64,000 bases of DNA. Origin: Rossellomorea aquimaris. GTDB taxonomy: Bacteria > Bacillota > Bacilli > Bacillales > Fictibacillaceae. Positions 63,869 through 64,000 of the stretch are shown here, piece by piece. The translations under genes were made by a program, and so were the position numbers. Numbering within the stretch: position 1 is the first letter of the stretch; every line of letters starts with the position of its first letter. The DNA is taken from assembly GCA_020524245.1 (NCBI GenBank), contig JAIVLN010000005.1, positions 1 to 64,000 of the forward strand, read 5' to 3'. The notes beneath the pieces are model-generated. The model saw only the letters and a program-made list of their open reading frames with translations, was not told the origin of the DNA and ran no database searches.

Positions 63869-64000
63869 TTAGATTCCTCCTGTTTCACTTGTTTGATCGA
63901 CATTTGCAGCTCATAAAGAGCATTCATCGCTTCAAGAGGTGTCATGGAAAGAAGTTCCATATTCTTCAACTGATCGATGACAGGATGATGTTCGATCGTT
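63847..64000 (-). CDS. mutS: DNA mismatch repair protein MutS, C-terminal end (cut by window edge)
   Basis: The visible ~50 codons end in TAG (63847-63849). The product tail contains [20 protein letters not shown] and ends [15 protein letters not shown], the usual MutS C-terminal helix-turn-helix and dimer segment (SMTPLEAxNxLYEL). The remainder lies outside the window. It overlaps the mutL start. Confidence 0.9.
   Translation of the reverse strand, partial: TIEHHPVIDQLKNMELLSMTPLEAMNALYELQMSIKQVKQEESKWAKSNS

Overview
The window is a chromosomal segment from a spore-forming member of the Bacillaceae, moderately low in G+C. Gene content and order match the Bacillus subtilis backbone: mutS-mutL-miaA-hfq, spoVK-hflX-ynbB-glnR-glnA, lexA/yneA-yneB-ynzC-tkt-sirA-yneF, ccdA-ccdC-yneK, sspP-sspO-citB-sspN-yneP-yneQ-yneR, and dynA-ypbS. 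Several Na+/H+ antiporter-type genes (CPA1, NhaC, a lone MrpB) and the style of the dispersed repeats suggest a halophilic or halotolerant genus such as Halobacillus, Pontibacillus or a relative. That genus guess is inference.

Layout. Positions 1-117 hold the right end of an IS3-family element. 0.5-17 kb carries housekeeping and accessory genes: TRIC channel, rhodanese, aminotransferase, thioredoxin-like protein, dynA with two small downstream genes, CPA1 antiporter, GNAT, YfcE, cshA, dat, NhaC and a YpmR-like SGNH lipase. 17-26 kb is the yneR-yneQ-yneP / citB / ssp region; a large tandem AAA ATPase and an unknown gene are inserted next to yneP, and an fbpB gene too short for ordinary ORF calling lies beside sspN.

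26.3-36.1 kb is the main discovery: a complete selenium island placed between sspP and yneK, which are near neighbours in B. subtilis. It has selA, a hidden SelW/Rdx-type selenoprotein (CxxU, in-frame UGA), selD that is itself a selenoprotein (in-frame UGA), selB, and the selenocysteine tRNA gene selC with its own promoter. It also has a PhnCDE-like ABC transporter and a GT4 glycosyltransferase resembling the selenosugar synthase SenB, both apparently in one operon with selB. Upstream of selB sits a serine-resolvase homologue whose catalytic serine is alanine. Between it and selC lies an array of same-direction DnaA-box-like sites. Both selenoprotein genes carry a hairpin with the same GUU triloop downstream of the UGA, which are good bacterial SECIS candidates. 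A second selenium enzyme, the tRNA 2-selenouridine synthase mnmH, lies at 40.8 kb. Together these encode Se uptake, activation to selenophosphate (SelD), and two or possibly three uses: selenocysteine, 2-selenouridine and, by inference, a selenosugar.

37-47.6 kb carries yneK, ccdC, an orphan mrpB in the slot B. subtilis uses for yneI, ccdA, a VanY-type carboxypeptidase, a TVP38 protein, mnmH, yneF, sirA, tkt, a HesB-like gene and the SOS block ynzC-yneB-yneA/lexA with three LexA boxes. 47.7-64 kb carries an M23 hydrolase, glnA-glnR with GlnR boxes, ynbB-hflX-spoVK, the trehalose operon treP-treA-treR with a CRE site and two TreR-type operators, a YhcN/YlaJ lipoprotein, a tyrosine-recombinase homologue lacking two catalytic residues, then hfq, miaA, mutL and the 3' end of mutS. 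Starts were chosen from Shine-Dalgarno (SD) position; several genes use TTG or GTG.
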